A program made the position numbers and the translations under genes. The notes beneath the pieces were generated by a model that did no database searches, was not told the DNA's origin, and was given only the letters and a program-made list of their open reading frames with translations. From Zavarzinia aquatilis (GTDB lineage: Bacteria; Pseudomonadota; Alphaproteobacteria; Zavarziniales; Zavarziniaceae), in NCBI RefSeq assembly GCF_003173035.1, contig NZ_QGLE01000015.1:1-64000 (forward strand): a DNA stretch of 64,000 nt. Reading direction: 5' to 3'. Of this stretch, positions 60,561-64,000 are shown one piece after another (the stretch's first letter is position 1; each line of letters opens with the position of its first letter).

Positions 60561-62976
60561 TTATTTCGCGAATGCCGCCTGCTCGAGGGCGCGGCCTTCG
60601 GTGTACTGGCTGAGGTCGATGGATTCGCCGACCAGCAGGTCGTCGCGGGTTACGAAGTGCGGCTTGAACAGCCAGACCAGCAGCGGCACCACGACGATGG
60701 CGAGGACCATGTTGATGGTCATGACCATGACGAGGAGCAGGCCCATGTCGGCGAGGAACTTCAGGTCCGACAGGAAATACCAGGGCAGGATGCCGACCGC
60801 GACGATGGAGGCGGTGAACAGGATCGCCTTGCCCGTGGTCATGATCGCGGCCCGGATCGCCGTGTCATAACGCTTGGTCGCCTGATATTCCTCGCAGATG
60901 CGCGAGAGCAGATAGATGCCGTAGTCGATGCCGACGCCGATGCCGATCGAGGCGATGGGCAGGGTGTTGACGTCGAGGCCGATGCCGAGTTCGACCATCA
61001 CCGCGCCCAGCCGGGATCAGCAGGAAGAAGCCGGCGGTGATCGAGCGATAGGCGATGGCGCAGCCCACCAGGATGATCACGTTCAACGCGCCGAGGATGA
61101 CATATTCATACTGGGCGACGGTGTCGTTGATCGACTGCTGCAGGGCGATGGTGCCGGTGGCGAGACGAACCGTGAACTCGGGATGATCGACACCGACCAG
61201 TTCCACGGCCTTGCGGGCCTGGGCCAGGGCGAGATCGACCGTTTCCTGCTTGTTGTTCTTGTACCAGAGCGAGACCGTGGCGTTCTGCTGCTCGAAGTCC
61301 GCGACATGCAGGAAGGCCTTCGGGCTGGTGCCGAACATCACCGCGCCCACCGCGGCGCCCGTGGCCGCGTCGGTCGGATCGAGCGGCGCCCACTTCGGAT
61401 TGCCACCCGCGAACAGGCGGTTGGCCTCGGGCAGATAGTCGGCGAAGGACAGGGTCGCCTCAGGCGGGTTGTCCATGTGCTCCAGCGCGTACTGGATCTG
61501 GGCCATGGTCGCGATGGTCTCGGCCTGGCGCGCCACCCGGTTCGGATTGATCGGGTTCTTCGCCTCGAGCACGATCTCGAGCGTATTCACACCGGGGAAG
61601 TTGCGGTTGATCGCTGCGACCGCGGTGTTGAACTCGCCGTCCTCCCACAGGATGTTGCTGCCCTCGACCGGGTTGCCCACCTTCATCTGCAGGAACTCGT
61701 AGGTCGAGACGCCGGTGATGATCAGGAAGGCCACCGTGGTGATGCGCGCCGTGCGGCCATAGGTGATGGTCGCGACATGGCCGAGGAAGCGCTTCAGCGC
61801 GGCGTGGAAGCCGTGGTCACCGTCCATGCCGGTGATCTTCCGCACGTTGCGCGGCGCCGGCAGGAACGAGAGGATGAGCGGCGACAGGAAGACGTTGGCC
61901 GGCACGAGCATCGAGGCCCACCAGCCGCAGAACACCGCGAAGCGTTCCATGGCGGGAATGGGCGCCAGGGCGATGAGCAGCAGGCCCGCCGCGTCGGTGA
62001 AGATGCCGAGCATGGAGGGCGCCATCATCACCGAGAGCGCGATCTCCGCCGCCTTGCGCTTGTCGCCGACGTGGAGATAGATCTCGTAGTAACGCTCGGT
62101 GAACTGCACGCTGTGGCTGAACGAACGGGCGACGAGCAGCAGCGGCACGACCATGATCAGCGGCTCGATCGCGAGGCCGAGCCAGCCGACGAAGCCGAAG
62201 CCCCAGATCGCAGCGATGATCGAAGTGGTGATCGGGGTGATCACGCCGGCGAAATTGCGCATGTAGAGGATGAGGCAGAACAGCAGGGCAAAGCCGGTGA
62301 TGGCGAAGATGCCGATCATCTGCTGCTGATAGCGGTAGACCCAGCCGGTCAGGGCCGGCATACCCGCCATATGCACTTCGTGGTTCGCGTCGCGCGCATC
62401 TTCCACGATCTTCTGCATGTATTCGAAGGTCTGGCCGTAATCGAGCAGGCGTTCGATGAAGGTCGCGGTGATCAGGGTCGCGGTGCCATCTTCGGAGATA
62501 TAGAAGCGACGGGCCAGCGGCGCCATGTCGACGCGGCGCTTGAATTCGTCGATATCGGCCTGGGTCGAGGGAATGGTGTCGCCCATGACCGGCTGGGTGT
62601 CGATACCGCCCGGCACCGCCTCGGCATAGCGCACCTTCTCGGTCGAGATCGAGATCACCTGGTCATGGTCGACGCCGGGCGCCAGGTCGACGTCACGGGT
62701 CAGGTTCCAGACTTTCTGCAGGGTCTCGATGTTGTAGATGTCACCGTCGGTGCGCTTGACCATGATGGTGATGGTCAGCGGATTGCCGAAGTTCGGATGG
62801 TCCTTGAAGGTCTCGACGAAGGGATGGTCCGCCGGCAACAGGTCGGAGAAGATCGTCCTCAACTCGACGTTGCGGCAACCCCAGCCGAAAAAGGCCGTGA
62901 TGAGCGCGATGATGAAAATCGAGATGCCCCGATTGGTCATGATCGCGTGCGAAAGGCGATAGCTGAAATTCTGCAC
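60561..62976 (-). pseudogene. RND/MMPL-family transporter, frameshifted
   Basis: Inner-membrane transporter of the hydrophobe/MMPL RND type. The GTG at 62976 opens 703 codons: TM1 (IFIIALITAFFGWGCR), a large periplasmic loop, a block of helices (LLFCLILYMRNFAGVI, PLIMVVPLLLVARSFSHSVQ), a second loop, and helices up to SITAGFFLLIPAG. Then the frame shifts near 61000-61016 and reads Arg-rich nonsense. The correct C-terminus resumes in another frame as VELGIGLDVNTLPIASIGIG and ends at 60561 (AAFAK). A 2-base loss, or a slightly larger deletion, explains it. It could be sequencing error, but as read the protein lacks its last four helices. Confidence 0.85.
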
Positions 62977-62994
62977 GAGCCCCGAGCCCCCTGC

Positions 62995-63081
62995 CTAGCG
63001 GTGGAACATTGGGCTTGCCGCCCCTGGCGTGATGTCATGAGAAGTCCGCGAGTGGACTCCCAACGCGAATGGTCGCGTCAT
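62995..63081 (-). CDS. Possible 28-residue leader peptide upstream of the RND operon
   Basis: ATG 63081 is preceded by GGAGG at 5 bases, a near-perfect ribosome site, and the frame of 28 codons (starting MTRPFALGVHS) ends 18 bases before the RND start. It may be a leader peptide or upstream ORF that tunes the operon. It is not similar to anything I know, and a chance match in a regulatory region is possible. Confidence 0.35.
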   Translation of the reverse strand: MTRPFALGVHSRTSHDITPGAASPMFHR

Positions 63082-63428
63082 CTCTTCCTCCCTGTGCGTC
63101 CGGTTGCCCCGGAGCCTCGTCGTTAGGCCGCGCCGCTTCCTGCGGTGTCTTGCCGTTGCCAGAGGGTGCGACGGATCAGGGGGGTCTGCCCCCCACCCGT
63201 ATGGGGTGGGAGAGGCGACATTTCTCCCGATTTGGCATGAAACCGAACCGCAAGAATAGGCGCTTCCGATTTCCCCTCGATCGAGGGGGGGGTTGCCCAC
63301 GCCGCCTTGCCTGAAAGTGAGCCTCGATCAGGTCCGCGTATCGACGCGGGTCCGATGAGGAGCGGCAAAGCCGCCAAGGACAAAGAACAACGAACCACCC
63401 CCGCTTGCGGGAAACAGGGAGTGCGGAG
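63082..63428. promoter_or_regulatory. Divergent regulatory region of RND operon and P450 gene
   Basis: About 350 bp without a supported gene, between divergent transcripts. It holds three perfect inverted repeats (63179-63194, about 63194-63210 and 63274-63289) that could be operator sites or RNA hairpins, and one imperfect (CCGCG...CGCGG near 63336). The regulator is probably the MalT-like protein. Confidence 0.5.
63179..63289. repeat. Cluster of palindromes
   Basis: GGGGGG TCTG CCCCCC at 63179-63194; CCACCC...GGGTGG around 63194-63210; CCCCTCGATCGAGGGG at 63274-63289. The intervening DNA is typical of the region. They look like operator or extragenic palindromic units; copies elsewhere would decide. 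Confidence 0.5.
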
Positions 63429-64000
63429 ATGAGTGAAGCAGCCTTGAAACGGGACGGCGCCAACGATCCTTACGCGATACCGCTCGCCGATATCGACGTC
63501 AGCGATCCCGCGCGCTTCCGGGATTTCACGCTATGGCCGTATTTCGAGCGGCTGCGCAAGGAAGACCCGGTCCATTGGTGCGCCAACGGCATGTTCGGTC
63601 CCTATTGGTCGGTGACCAAATACAAGGACATCATGCAGGTCGAGACGAGCCACAACATCTTCTCGTCCGACACCGAGCTGGGCGGCATCACCATCGAGGA
63701 CGGCAACGCCAAGCTGGGCCTGCCCATGTTCATCGCCATGGACCCGCCCAAGCACGACGAACAGCGCAAGACGGTCAGCCCCATCGTCTCGCCGGAGAAT
63801 CTGGCCAAGCTCGAATCGACCATCCGTGCGCGCGTCGGCATGATTCTCGACGACCTGCCGGTGAACGAGACCTTCAACTGGGTCGAGCGGGTGTCGATCG
63901 AGCTGACCACCCAGATGCTGGCCACCCTGTTCGATTTCCCCTGGGAAGACCGCCGCAAGCTGACGCGCTGGTCGGACGTCGCGACCGCGACCCCGGGTTC
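63429..64000 (+). CDS. CYP153-like cytochrome P450, partial
   Basis: First 190 residues of a P450; the heme-binding end is outside the window. ATG 63429 follows GGAG. The segments AIPLADIDVSDPARFRDF, FGPYWSVTKYKDIM, LPMFIAMDPPKHDEQRKTVS, PIVSPENLAKLE and ELTTQMLATLFDFPWEDRRK are the pattern of CYP153, bacterial soluble terminal hydroxylases of n-alkanes and fatty acids that need ferredoxin and reductase. The identification rests on my recognition of the sequence; CYP125/142-type steroid enzymes are less likely. It is divergent from the RND operon. Confidence 0.88.
   Translation, partial: MSEAALKRDGANDPYAIPLADIDVSDPARFRDFTLWPYFERLRKEDPVHWCANGMFGPYWSVTKYKDIMQVETSHNIFSSDTELGGITIEDGNAKLGLPMFIAMDPPKHDEQRKTVSPIVSPENLAKLESTIRARVGMILDDLPVNETFNWVERVSIELTTQMLATLFDFPWEDRRKLTRWSDVATATPG

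Overview
The window is GC-rich DNA from a motile alphaproteobacterium. It carries ctrA, sciP, chpT and an flbD-like gene together with flagellar and chemotaxis genes, a combination confined to Alphaproteobacteria. The gene order and the CYP153-type P450 locus at the right end suggest a Rhodospirillales-like, hydrocarbon-associated organism (Zavarzinia/Oleomonas-like); this placement is inference and cannot be proved from the window.

Layout. (1) 1 to about 3683 is the repressor-proximal end of a Mu-like transposable prophage: MuA-type transposase (cut by the window edge), a small early protein, Ner, a LexA-like S24 repressor, a 35-bp operator palindrome, and two 19-bp repeats near the putative prophage end. 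(2) 3924-5218 holds tRNA-Met(CAT) and mnmA. (3) 5387-18424 is a long flagellar block on the plus strand: fliK, flgD, sciP, then fliF-fliG-fliH-fliN-flbD-flhA-flhF-flhG and a FliK-like protein. fliJ and fliI run back toward it on the minus strand and ctrA diverges from fliI across a region with CtrA-like boxes. (4) 21135-28335 holds an alpha/beta hydrolase, cheA-cheY-cheB-cheR preceded by chpT, and a DUF3553 protein. Structural, chemotaxis and cell-cycle-control genes of the CtrA regulon are thus packed into about 23 kb. (5) 28501-30105 is an acyl-CoA synthetase. (6) 30355-37053 is a type I restriction-modification operon, hsdM-hsdS-HTH-hsdR. Its hsdS is split by a frameshift at a run of nine G, which suggests phase variation; tRNA-Val(GAC) follows.

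(7) 37424-44988 is core metabolism: N-formylglutamate amidohydrolase-like, GNAT, a probable anti-Shine-Dalgarno small RNA, an LpxH-like phosphatase with a glycosyltransferase, an SDR, malate dehydrogenase and the two SCOT subunits. (8) 45106-47256 is a phosphoesterase plus a Ser/Thr kinase fused to a universal-stress domain, followed by a TauD-type dioxygenase. (9) 48308-51676 is a LysR regulator divergent from quinone reductase, pirin and an FMN reductase. (10) 51681-64000 is a hydrophobic-substrate locus: Baeyer-Villiger-type monooxygenase, MalT-like LuxR regulator, and an operon RND (MMPL) - DUF1329 - YCF48-like - DUF1302 divergent from a CYP153-like P450 truncated by the window end. The RND gene is frameshifted in this sequence.

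How parts work together: ChpT is expected to pass phosphate to CtrA, SciP to restrain CtrA, and FlbD to drive sigma-54 flagellar promoters, so master regulators and targets are neighbours. At the right end, outer-membrane, periplasmic and inner-membrane proteins divergent from a terminal hydroxylase suggest uptake or export of alkane-like or other lipophilic compounds.
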